A program made the position numbers and the translations under genes. 64,000 nt of DNA from Neobacillus niacini NBRC 15566 (GTDB lineage Bacteria > Bacillota > Bacilli > Bacillales > Cytobacillaceae). Location: assembly GCF_001591505.1 (NCBI RefSeq), contig NZ_BCVA01000020.1, positions 30,229 to 94,228 on the forward strand, given 5' to 3'. Under the pieces are notes generated by a model, which ran no database searches, was not told where the DNA came from, and saw only the letters and a program-made list of their open reading frames with translations. This document shows positions 16,068-23,693 of this stretch, one piece after another (within the stretch, counting starts at the first letter, position 1; every line of letters starts with the position of its first letter).

Positions 16068-17618
16068 GTGAAAGGTTTATATCCAGCCCCATGTCAAAGC
16101 GAAAAGCATTTAACACAATTGGCCTCGGTTGGCCAAATTGCAGCAGGGATTGCCCATGAAGTTCGTAATCCATTAACCGCTGTTAAAGGGTTTTTGCAAT
16201 TACTAGAGCATGAAAGTAATCCTGAGTACATTAACATAGCTCAGTTTGAATTAGAAAATGCGTTAACAACACTGAATGATCTTCTTCAAGTTTCTAAACC
16301 AGACCAGGAAGACGAGCAGCCACAATCTTTTCTAATTGCAGTTGAATTGGAATCTACCTTAAATTTATTTCAAGATAAAATATATGATATTCATATAAAT
16401 ACAAGTTATTATGATACAAATACTCCGATTTATGGTAAAAAAAGTCAGTTTAAAAAGGCAATCTTCAATCTAATAAAAAATGCTTTGGAATCCATGAGTG
16501 ATTCTGGTTCCTTAATGATCAGCCATTTCGCTGAGGGAAATGAAGTAGTGGTGTGTATAGAAGATACGGGGGTTGGAATCCCTAATGAAAAATTATCCTT
16601 ATTGGGTACCCCGTTTTTTTCAACTAAGGACCTCGGTACAGGGATGGGGTTAACCCAAGTGTTTTCTACTATATACCAGCATGGCGGCAGAATAAATGTC
16701 GAAAGTGAAGTAAATCAAGGAACAAAATTTACCTTAAGAATACCTGTGAGAAATGACCCTAAAAATAGAGGTGTAAAAAAGTTGAATTTAACCTATGAGG
16801 AAACGTTATCTATAAAGGAATATTTTCTTGCAAATAAAGATATTTTTGAGGATAGACTACTAGAAGAAGCTATAAATGTGAAGGATAAGATTGATGAAAT
16901 ACATAGAATTGGTAATATCAATCTATTAAGCAATGCCCATAAACTCGTGTTATTGATTGTAGACGAAAGGGAACATGAATTAATCTCTTTCGCAAAGCAG
17001 GAAGGAATGGCGTGGGCTAAATATTCATTAACCATTGCTTTTAAATTGGAATGGATACAAGCGATCAGACGAACAGTGTGGGATTTTCTCTATAATTTTG
17101 ACATTAATAAAAATAACGATCATTCTTCAGAGTTTTATTTCACATTGGAAAAAAACATCAATCGACAATTTGATCAATTTTTGAATTCATTTTTTATCCA
17201 ATATAGCAGGTACAAGGATGAATTGTTAGATGCTCAGAGAAAACTTGTAGAGAATCTTTCTGTACCGATTATTCCAATTTCACGCGATATCAGCATTCTC
17301 CCGTTAATCGGTTCAATTGATGGGTTTAGAGCTAGTACGATTGAAGATAAATTAATCGCGGATATAGGTCATTCACATATTCATACGTTAATATTAGATC
17401 TTTCCGGTGCAGTAGTGATGGAAATTGAAGTCATCCAGCATCTTGTTCGCATTATTAATGGTGTCTCCATGATGGGCTGTAAGACGGTTATAACTGGACT
17501 ACGGCCGGAAATTGTAAAGCTCGTTATTAACTCCGGGATTTCTTTTGAGCACGTTGCTGAGTTAAAGGGAACCTTACAGGTGGCCATTTCTGATTACCTT
17601 GGGGAAAAAAACCTCTAA
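16068..17618 (+). CDS. Histidine kinase fused to an RsbR-type STAS module
   Basis: A 516-residue cytoplasmic protein with no membrane segment. Residues 15-75 form a HisKA dimerisation domain with H30 in AHEVRNPLT. Residues about 85-225 are a GHKL ATPase with the N box (FNLIKNALESM), G1 (EDTGVGIP) and G2 (GTGMGLTQV). Residues about 240-390 resemble the RsbR N-terminal domain, and residues about 398-510 are a STAS domain (ISILPLIGSIDGFRA, LILDLSG, TGLRPEI). From remembered RsbRA sequence, both phosphoacceptor threonines are replaced (GSIDG and VMEIE). GTG start with AAAGGG upstream. No response regulator is adjacent. It could phosphorylate an unlinked regulator or modulate stressosomes. Confidence 0.8.
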   Translation: MKGLYPAPCQSEKHLTQLASVGQIAAGIAHEVRNPLTAVKGFLQLLEHESNPEYINIAQFELENALTTLNDLLQVSKPDQEDEQPQSFLIAVELESTLNLFQDKIYDIHINTSYYDTNTPIYGKKSQFKKAIFNLIKNALESMSDSGSLMISHFAEGNEVVVCIEDTGVGIPNEKLSLLGTPFFSTKDLGTGMGLTQVFSTIYQHGGRINVESEVNQGTKFTLRIPVRNDPKNRGVKKLNLTYEETLSIKEYFLANKDIFEDRLLEEAINVKDKIDEIHRIGNINLLSNAHKLVLLIVDEREHELISFAKQEGMAWAKYSLTIAFKLEWIQAIRRTVWDFLYNFDINKNNDHSSEFYFTLEKNINRQFDQFLNSFFIQYSRYKDELLDAQRKLVENLSVPIIPISRDISILPLIGSIDGFRASTIEDKLIADIGHSHIHTLILDLSGAVVMEIEVIQHLVRIINGVSMMGCKTVITGLRPEIVKLVINSGISFEHVAELKGTLQVAISDYLGEKNL

Positions 17619-17624
17619 AAAGTG

Positions 17625-17660
17625 GGAGAAGGGCAATGAATTCTGCCCTTTTCCTTTTGT
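17625..17660. terminator. Terminator between convergent kinase-STAS and AIM24 genes
   Basis: GGAGAAGGGCA pairs with TGCCCTTTTCC (17644-17654) and is followed by TTTTGT. Convergent position suggests it can serve both strands. Confidence 0.65.
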
Positions 17661-17670
17661 ACTTGTAAAT

Positions 17671-18462
17671 TTAATCACCATTGAAAATATCAAAAATTCC
17701 TCTTGCGATGCTGCCTTCATCTTTCCCGCCGCCACGGTGTGGGGCAGCTGCAAAGACACGACTAGCTAATCTGCTAAATGGCAGGGACTGAATCCAAACT
17801 GAACCAGGACCTCTTAGTGTCGCGAAAAATAAACCTTCGCCTCCGAAAAGCGCAGTCTTAACGCCTTTCACCATTTCGATATTATAATCGACTTCACTGG
17901 TCATAGCTACTAAGCAGCCGGTGTCCACTCTTAAGGTCTGACCAGGAAGGAGTTCTTTTTTGGTAATAGTTCCACCGGCATGAACAAAAGCTAGTCCATC
18001 GCCTTCAAGCTTTTGCATAATAAAGCCTTCACCGCCGAAGAATCCAGCACCAATTTTCCGTTGAAATTCAATTCCAACCGTAACCCCTTTGGCAGCCGCG
18101 AGAAAGGCGTCCTTTTGGCAAATAATCTTGCCGCCGAGTTCACTTAGGTCCATTGGTATGATTTTACCAGGATATGGAGAGGCAAAGGATACGTGTTTTT
18201 TACCATGACCTTGATTGGTAAAGGCAGTCATGAATAAGCTTTCTCCAGTAATAACCCGCTTACCCGCACTAAATAATTTACCCATCAAGCCGCCGCTAGA
18301 ATTGCCAGATCCATCTCCAAAAATCGTTTCCATATGTATGTCATCTTCCATCATCATGAAGCTTCCTGCTTCGGCAATAACCGTCTCTTGAGGATCGAGT
18401 TCTACTTCTACGAACTGCATATCATCGCCATAAATTTTGTAATCAATTTCATGGTTATTCAT
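17671..18462 (-). CDS. AIM24/TIGR00266-family protein
   Basis: A 263-residue beta-rich protein. The N-terminal FVEVELDPQETVIAEAGSFM, internal GLMGKLFSAGKRVITGESLFMT, and the C-terminal glycine-rich GGEGLFFATLRGPGSVWIQSLPF segments are the hallmarks of the AIM24 family. Repeated VxLxPGQTLRVDTGCLVAM-type blocks indicate a two-sheet barrel. Family members occur across bacteria and in mitochondria; no molecular activity is firmly known, with membrane organisation or stress suggested. It has a leader of its own and converges on the kinase-STAS gene. No signal peptide. Confidence 0.85.
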   Translation of the reverse strand: MNNHEIDYKIYGDDMQFVEVELDPQETVIAEAGSFMMMEDDIHMETIFGDGSGNSSGGLMGKLFSAGKRVITGESLFMTAFTNQGHGKKHVSFASPYPGKIIPMDLSELGGKIICQKDAFLAAAKGVTVGIEFQRKIGAGFFGGEGFIMQKLEGDGLAFVHAGGTITKKELLPGQTLRVDTGCLVAMTSEVDYNIEMVKGVKTALFGGEGLFFATLRGPGSVWIQSLPFSRLASRVFAAAPHRGGGKDEGSIARGIFDIFNGD

Positions 18463-18540
18463 GCTAATATCCCTCCTAATTCTTTATAAATCTATTTTAA
18501 TAGAAATAGGAAAAAAGTGCTAATTTTACCAAAAACAAAT

Positions 18541-18657
18541 AAAAAAGACGTCTGCATATAGCAAGACGTCTTTTTGCGTATTGAGGCGAAAAACCACACT
18601 CCACATAGTGCGCTCCATAAAGGAATGTTTCTCGACTTACACAACTCAGCTCATCGC
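18541..18657 (-). ncRNA. Candidate independent small RNA of about 117 nt
   Basis: Between two divergent genes, the minus strand shows a complete small transcription unit: a promoter (18664-18693), a predicted start near 18657, and an intrinsic terminator at 18541-18575 (GACGTCT arms, with TTTTTT on the minus side). The body has a closing helix of GAGCGA near the 5' end with TCGCCTC (18582-18589), enclosing a hairpin CGCACT-ATGTGG-AGTGTG (18595-18612). No open frame with a ribosome site fits. I cannot match it to a known RNA family. It could also be the leader or an antisense element of a neighbouring gene, but orientation is away from sulP and it stops before AIM24. Confidence 0.5.
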
Positions 18658-18663
18658 TCAATT

Positions 18664-18693
18664 AATATAGCACAAAAGGTGCGGACAACGCAA
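18664..18693 (-). promoter_or_regulatory. Promoter of the candidate small RNA
   Basis: On the minus strand, TTGCGT (18688-18693), an 18-base spacer and TATATT (18664-18669) preceded by an extended -10 TGC. The predicted start falls just at the first arm of the RNA's closing helix. Confidence 0.5.
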
Positions 18694-18792
18694 CTGGAAA
18701 ATTATTTAAAACAAAAATCTTGATTATTATTTGGTATTCCTATATATTCAAATAATCAGATATACAAATTTAAAATGATAAGAAGGGTTCGT

Positions 18793-20541
18793 ATGTTTAG
18801 TGACAAAAGATTCCATCAATATTCCTTAAGTAATGTACCAAAAGATGTCCTGTCAGGACTTATTGTCGGTGTAATTGCGATACCTCTTGGAATGGCTTTC
18901 GCAATTGCTTCAGGGGTGAAACCGGAATATGGAATCTACACCACAATTGTTGCCGGGATTCTCATATCCCTTTTTGGAGGATCAAAGTATCAAATTGGCG
19001 GTCCAACAGGTGCATTTATCCCTATCCTATTTGGAATTGTCATGACGTACGGATATGAAAATCTGTTAATAGCAGGTTTCTTAGCGGGGATCATGTTGCT
19101 CCTAATGGGAATCTTTAAACTTGGATCGTTAATTAAGTTCATTCCAAGACCAGTAACAATTGGATTTACAACAGGAATAGCTATCACCATTTTTACCGGG
19201 CAGATTGCTAGTTTCTTAGGGTTGACAGGTATTAAGAAACATGAAGAATTTATTAATAATTTAAAAGAAATTATTATCCACTTGGACAGTATTAACCTTT
19301 TAAGTATTTTAACGGCAGTCATTTGTTTAGCAACGATTATTTTGACTCCAAAAATTGCTCCAAAGGTTCCAGGACCATTAATTGGCTTAGTGGTTTCAAC
19401 AATGATCGCAACTCTGTTCTTTCCCAATCAGGTAGCAACGATTGGAACAGCTTATGGGGAAATTCCTAGTACTTTGCCAAAACTGCATATACCTGATTTA
19501 AGCGTAGAGATGATTATTACCCTTATAAAGCCAGCGTTTGTGATTGCCATGCTCGGTGGGATAGAATCTTTGCTGTCAGCCGTTGTCGCAGATGGAATGA
19601 CAAACAGCAAGCATAACAGTAACAAGGAACTAATTGGTCAGGGGATTGCCAATATGGTTACTCCGCTGTTTGGAGGTATTCCAGCAACAGGTGCCATTGC
19701 TAGAACCGCTACTAATATAAAAAATGGCGCGGTTTCGCCGTTGTCTGGTATTATTCATGGGGTAGTCGTTTTACTCGTGTTACTGTTTTTTGCTCCATTT
19801 GCCTCATATATACCGCTGGCAAGCATGGCACCTATATTAATGGTGGTTGCATGGAATATGAGTGAGAGGAAAGTATTTGCCTATATTTTAAAAACAAAAT
19901 CTACTGATTCATTGGTATTAGTTGTTACCTTTTTATTAACGGTTTTTGTTAATTTAACAACGGCAGTGGAAGTCGGATTGGTGATGGCTGCGGTTCTATT
20001 TACAATGAGAATGAGCAATCTAATGACTACTGCAAAGGCATTGCCAAACTTGCAGCATAAACATGCAAAGGTCGAGCCGCAGATTGTATCAGAATCACAT
20101 GATTGTCCTCAGATAAGTATCTATAATGTAGAAGGTCCATTATTTTTTGGAGCTGCCCAGACGTTTGAAACATCCATTATGAATACCATTAACTACCGGC
20201 CTAAGATTCTGTTATTGCGGATGAGCAGGGTTCCATTTATGGATACAACGGGAGAGGCCAATTTGGCTAGTATTGTGTCCCATTTTTCAAAAAATGGTAT
20301 AGTTATCATATCTGGAATTAATGAACAACCAAAAAATGTTTTGGTAAGTACCGGCTTATATGAAGTTATTGGTCAGGAACATTTCTTTGCACACACAGGT
20401 GACGCTATTCAATTTGCATTATCACAGCTGGAGCAAAATAAATGTCTTGGTTGTAAACACTTCGCCTTTAAAGAATGTAAGAAGCTTTCGGCTTCCGAAG
20501 TTATGGATAGCAGCAAACAGAAGCTCTCGGCTACTTACTAG
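18793..20541 (+). CDS. SulP-family inorganic anion transporter with STAS domain
   Basis: A 582-residue membrane protein. An N-terminal transporter part has about twelve to fourteen segments, including the SulP signature IPLGMAFAIASGVKPEYGIYT near residues 35-55 and GGPTGAFIPILFG. The cytoplasmic C-terminal STAS domain (about residues 440-550) contains LLLRMSRVPFMDTTGEANLASIV. A short tail ends with CLGCKHFAFKECKK, three cysteines that could bind metal or act as a redox switch. The ATG at 18793 follows AGAAGGG; an in-frame ATG 18 bases earlier lacks a site. An ArsR regulator follows at once. Sulfate, bicarbonate or other anions are possible substrates. Confidence 0.88.
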   Translation: MFSDKRFHQYSLSNVPKDVLSGLIVGVIAIPLGMAFAIASGVKPEYGIYTTIVAGILISLFGGSKYQIGGPTGAFIPILFGIVMTYGYENLLIAGFLAGIMLLLMGIFKLGSLIKFIPRPVTIGFTTGIAITIFTGQIASFLGLTGIKKHEEFINNLKEIIIHLDSINLLSILTAVICLATIILTPKIAPKVPGPLIGLVVSTMIATLFFPNQVATIGTAYGEIPSTLPKLHIPDLSVEMIITLIKPAFVIAMLGGIESLLSAVVADGMTNSKHNSNKELIGQGIANMVTPLFGGIPATGAIARTATNIKNGAVSPLSGIIHGVVVLLVLLFFAPFASYIPLASMAPILMVVAWNMSERKVFAYILKTKSTDSLVLVVTFLLTVFVNLTTAVEVGLVMAAVLFTMRMSNLMTTAKALPNLQHKHAKVEPQIVSESHDCPQISIYNVEGPLFFGAAQTFETSIMNTINYRPKILLLRMSRVPFMDTTGEANLASIVSHFSKNGIVIISGINEQPKNVLVSTGLYEVIGQEHFFAHTGDAIQFALSQLEQNKCLGCKHFAFKECKKLSASEVMDSSKQKLSATY

Positions 20542-20563
20542 ATGAAATGAGGAAGTGAATCGA

Positions 20564-20920
20564 TTGAATCTTGAAATGCAGCAATTTAAGGCGGAATTTT
20601 TCAAAGCCCTTGCACATCCTTTGAGAATCCGCATATTAGAACTGTTAGCTGAAGGGGATAAAAATGTTAATGAAATTCAAACCTTGGTTGGCAGTGAAGG
20701 CTCTGCTGTTTCTCAGCAGTTAACAGTTTTAAGAGCAAAAAACATTGTCACTGGCACAAAGGAAGGGAATAAAGTCATTTATACGCTTAAAGACCCCATG
20801 ATCGTTGAATTACTAGCAGTGGCTCGTCAGATTTTTAATAATCATTTAGTTGACACGATTACGATTTTAGATAAGTTTAGAGACGAAGATGAAGAAGTAA
20901 TGACTATGCCGAAGAAATAA
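20564..20920 (+). CDS. ArsR-family winged-helix regulator
   Basis: A 118-residue regulator. FFKALAHPLRIRILELLAEGDKNVNEIQ is the typical ArsR N-terminal helix-turn-helix entry and SAVSQQLTVLRAKNIVTGTKEGNKVIYTL the recognition helix and wing. The usual metal-binding ELCVCDL cysteine motif is absent, so it is probably not a classic metal sensor. A TTG start at 20564 was chosen because AGGAAG lies eight bases before it and would overlap the alternative GTG at 20555. It is cotranscribed with the SulP gene, a pairing seen in other Bacillus, and presumably controls it. Confidence 0.8.
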   Translation: MNLEMQQFKAEFFKALAHPLRIRILELLAEGDKNVNEIQTLVGSEGSAVSQQLTVLRAKNIVTGTKEGNKVIYTLKDPMIVELLAVARQIFNNHLVDTITILDKFRDEDEEVMTMPKK

Positions 20921-20937
20921 TATTCTTCGGCTTTTTT
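20908..20937 (+). terminator. Terminator after the SulP/ArsR operon
   Basis: GCCGAAGAA pairs with TTCTTCGGC around ATAATA, followed by six T residues. The left arm lies inside the last codons of arsR. Confidence 0.8.
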
Positions 20938-21067
20938 ACGTTTAACTCTAGGTTAATGATGTTTTCGTAATTATCAATTAATTGTAATAATTAACCCAAC
21001 ATTTTCCTTGTTTCTTATATTACGATAAAGGTGTAATCAAATTTAAGAAAATTTAGGAAGTGATCAA

Positions 21068-22882
21068 ATGATTTACGACTTGGTACTGCTGCATCCGCCA
21101 ACCGTTTATGACTTCAGAAAAAAAATGCTATTTACCGGTCCAATCAGCGATGTCGTTCCATCATCACCTGTATTTGAAATGTATCCAATTGGGTTGACTA
21201 GTATTGGTGATTATTTAGAAAGATTTGGATTGAAGGTGAAGATCGTCAATATTGCAAATCGGATGTTGTTAAATCCTAATTTTAATGTTGAAAAGAAAAT
21301 ACGAAATATTAAAGCAAAAGCATTTGGAATTGATCTACATTGGCTTCCGCATGCACATGGAAGTGTGGAATTAGCTAAAATCATTAAGAAATATCACCCA
21401 GATATACCTGTTATGTTCGGGGGATTATCTAGCACCTATTTCCATAAGGAATTAATTGAATATCCTTGTATCGATTTTGTGGTTCGTGGTGACACCACTG
21501 AAAAAATAATACTCATGCTACTCAATAAGCTCGAGAAAAAGGATGTATCGGGATTTGCAGGTATACCTAATCTAACCTGGAAGCGGAAAAATCAATATTA
21601 TTATAATGAGCTTACCTATGTACCGGACAGTCTTGATGAGTTTAATTTACCCGGATACCGCTACATCATAGGTTCTGTCTTTAAGTACTTTAATCTACTA
21701 GATCCACTGCCTTATAAAGGGTGGATTCAGTATCCGAATACAGCCATCTTAACCTCAAAGGGATGTACCTATAACTGTTTAATCTGCGGGGGGTCTAAGG
21801 ACGCATATGAGTTAAACTGTAATCGAAAAAAGCTGGTAATGCGGTCGCCAAAGAGAATGCTTGAAGATATTGCCTTGATTCAAAGGTTTACACGGGCACC
21901 TATTTTTCTATTGAACGATATAAGGCAGGGTGGTAAGGAGTACGTTGATGAATTCCTTGATGGTTTAGCAAACATGAAGCTGAAGAATGAGATTGTGTTT
22001 GAATTGTTTAATTACGCGGATGAGAAATTTTTTGAAAGATTAAATAAGGCCATACCTAAGTATAGTATTGAGCTTACACTTGAATCTGAGGATGAGGACA
22101 TTCGCAGATATAATGGAAAACTGCCATGTACAAATGCTAAGGTGATAGAAATGCTCCAATATGCATTAAAGCATGGCTGTGCGAAAATTGACTTGTTTTT
22201 CATGACAGGGATCCCTAATCAAAGTTATGAAAGTGCGATGAGAAATGTCGAATTTTGTGAAAATATTCACAAAGTATGCGGCGAGGATTCTCGAATATCT
22301 TATTTTGTCGCGCCACTTTCACCATTCCTAGATCCGGGCAGTCCTGCCTTTGAAAATCCAGAGAAATATGGTTATAAGAAATTTTGCCATAAACTTGAAG
22401 ATTTCCGTGCAGCTATGCAGCAGCCATCCTGGAAAAATATGCTTAGCTATGAAACAAATAGTATGACGAGAGAGGAAATCGTAAAAGCAACCTATGATTC
22501 TGCCCTTAAGTTAAATGAATTTAAATGCAAGAATCATATTATTTCAAAAGATGTTCATGATGAGGTGAGGCTGAAAATTGAAAAGTCTGTAGAGTTTCTT
22601 AACAGACTTGACGCGATTGAGCAGTTACCTAATGCTGAAAAACAAAAACAACTTGCCATTATTAAGGATGAAGTAGAAAAAATCAACCGTCACAGTATTT
22701 GCGGTGAAAATGAACTGAAATGGGAGGTTAAAAAGCTGTTTGCAAATTTCCCATCGCTAACTTACATTGGCTTAGAATTACTCATTAAAGACATCGCCAA
22801 AGACATTAAATGTAAAATTGGCAAGATTGATAGAAATCAAGTTATGGTCACGAATTCGAGCGGTAATCATCACGAAAAGTAA
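21068..22882 (+). CDS. B12-binding-domain radical SAM protein, Ta0216-like family
   Basis: A 604-residue enzyme. Residues about 1-150 form a B12-binding-type Rossmann domain (VLLHPPTVYDF, GLTSIGDYLERFGLKV, PVMFGGLSSTYFHKEL), but no DxHxxG motif is visible, so cobalamin may be bound base-off or not at all. The radical SAM domain has CTYNCLIC with cysteines at about 233, 237 and 240, and later ELTLESEDEDIRRYNGK and FFMTGIPNQSYESA. A roughly 130-residue helical C-terminal region follows. This layout matches the TIGR04190 group named for Thermoplasma Ta0216, whose substrate is unknown. It is a single gene with AGGAAGTGATCAA upstream and a terminator after it. Confidence 0.75.
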   Translation: MIYDLVLLHPPTVYDFRKKMLFTGPISDVVPSSPVFEMYPIGLTSIGDYLERFGLKVKIVNIANRMLLNPNFNVEKKIRNIKAKAFGIDLHWLPHAHGSVELAKIIKKYHPDIPVMFGGLSSTYFHKELIEYPCIDFVVRGDTTEKIILMLLNKLEKKDVSGFAGIPNLTWKRKNQYYYNELTYVPDSLDEFNLPGYRYIIGSVFKYFNLLDPLPYKGWIQYPNTAILTSKGCTYNCLICGGSKDAYELNCNRKKLVMRSPKRMLEDIALIQRFTRAPIFLLNDIRQGGKEYVDEFLDGLANMKLKNEIVFELFNYADEKFFERLNKAIPKYSIELTLESEDEDIRRYNGKLPCTNAKVIEMLQYALKHGCAKIDLFFMTGIPNQSYESAMRNVEFCENIHKVCGEDSRISYFVAPLSPFLDPGSPAFENPEKYGYKKFCHKLEDFRAAMQQPSWKNMLSYETNSMTREEIVKATYDSALKLNEFKCKNHIISKDVHDEVRLKIEKSVEFLNRLDAIEQLPNAEKQKQLAIIKDEVEKINRHSICGENELKWEVKKLFANFPSLTYIGLELLIKDIAKDIKCKIGKIDRNQVMVTNSSGNHHEK

Positions 22883-22903
22883 GCTGAGAATTTGGTTGTA
22901 AAT

Positions 22904-22936
22904 GCCTTACAAACCCCGAATTTTGTAGGCTTTTGT
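22904..22936 (+). terminator. Terminator after the radical SAM gene
   Basis: GCCTTACAAA pairs with TTTGTAGGC with one bulged base, followed by TTTTGT. Confidence 0.55.
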
Positions 22937-22989
22937 CTATAATACTTTATTGACTGAACAGCTAAAAAATGTTAAATTTTAGTCAGCCG

Positions 22990-23132
22990 TTGCACGAGAT
23001 TAGATTTATGTTACAAAGCTTGTTCAAGTTTTAACTGAAGTTTGGATAAGAAAGTGGAAGTAAAGCTATCACGTTGTAATTTGGTGAATTTTACACATGG
23101 CTTGATCTAAGCCAATAGGAGGATTTTTTCAC
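22990..23132 (+). promoter_or_regulatory. Promoter and long leader of the cold shock gene
   Basis: TTGCAC (22990-22995), 16 bases, then TGTTACAAA giving an extended -10 TACAAA at 23012-23017. The predicted mRNA has a leader of about 110 bases before the AGGAGG site, as is usual for csp genes, where the leader controls stability and translation in the cold. Confidence 0.4.
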
Positions 23133-23333
23133 ATGAAAAACGGTAAAGTAAAATGGTTTAACTCTGAAAAAGGTTTCGGATTCATCGAAGCTGAAGACGG
23201 TAACGACGTATTCGTTCACTATTCTGCTATCCAAACAGAAGGTTTCAAAACTCTAGAAGAAGGTCAAGAAGTATCTTTCGAAGTTGTTGAAGGTGCTCGT
23301 GGACCACAAGCTGCTAACGTAACTAAAAAGTAA
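23133..23333 (+). CDS. Cold shock protein, CspA family
   Basis: A 66-residue single-domain OB-fold protein binding single-stranded RNA and DNA. RNP1 is KGFGFIEA and RNP2 is VFVHYSAI; the opening [15 protein letters not shown] and closing [14 protein letters not shown] are nearly invariant in Bacillus Csp proteins. It acts as an RNA chaperone and transcription antiterminator. An AATAGGAGG site precedes the start. The codons are strongly biased (many GAA, GTA, GGT), consistent with high expression. A strong terminator follows. Confidence 0.95.
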   Translation: MKNGKVKWFNSEKGFGFIEAEDGNDVFVHYSAIQTEGFKTLEEGQEVSFEVVEGARGPQAANVTKK

Positions 23334-23353
23334 TACATGAAGCCAATGATTTA

Positions 23354-23384
23354 ACAGCCCGACCAAAGAGTCGGGCTGTTTTTT
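23354..23384 (+). terminator. Terminator after the cold shock gene
   Basis: ACAGCCCGAC pairs with GTCGGGCTGT around CAAAGA, followed by a T run. Confidence 0.85.
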
Positions 23385-23398
23385 GCGTTATAAATTAG

Positions 23399-23579
23399 GC
23401 TGTGTTAAAGGAAACTACTGATTTAAGAACCTGTTGATTGAGCGGAAGGCGCTCGACTCCTGCGGGATGTACGAGCTGAGTGAGACCCCGCGGGTCGGTA
23501 ACGGCTGAGGAGGCTCACGGGCGAGCCCGCGGAAAGCGTAGCGCCTGTAGCGGAAATCAACAGCCTAGTCTAACACAGC
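23399..23579. repeat. Palindromic dispersed repeat, family A copy 1 (MITE-like)
   Basis: A GC-richer 181-base element bounded by GCTGTGTTA and TAACACAGC. Inside, CTGTTGATT..AGCG and GCGGAAATCAACAG form a second inverted pair, with GACCCCGC, GAGGAGGCT and CCCGCGGAAAGCG blocks at the centre. A second copy at 39993-40174 shares the order of all these blocks. No transposase and no convincing coding content; it fills the csp-sbcD gap. This type of element is common in Bacillaceae intergenic regions. Confidence 0.75.
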
Positions 23580-23693
23580 TAAAATTAAAATCCTCCACCC
23601 AGTATTACCTGTTATTTCTACGTTTTCCAATCTCACAAAAGATGGTATTTTGCTATAATAGTATTTATGAGTGAATAAAGATGGGGTGATTAC

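Noticed and set aside
18990..19427. Minus-strand 145-codon frame within sulP
   Set aside because: Antisense to conserved transmembrane segments of SulP; composition is the mirror of hydrophobic codons.
23480..23674. Plus-strand frame of 64 codons in the csp-sbcD gap
   Set aside because: It is inside the palindromic repeat; Arg/Gly/Ala-rich composition reflects the repeat's GC content.
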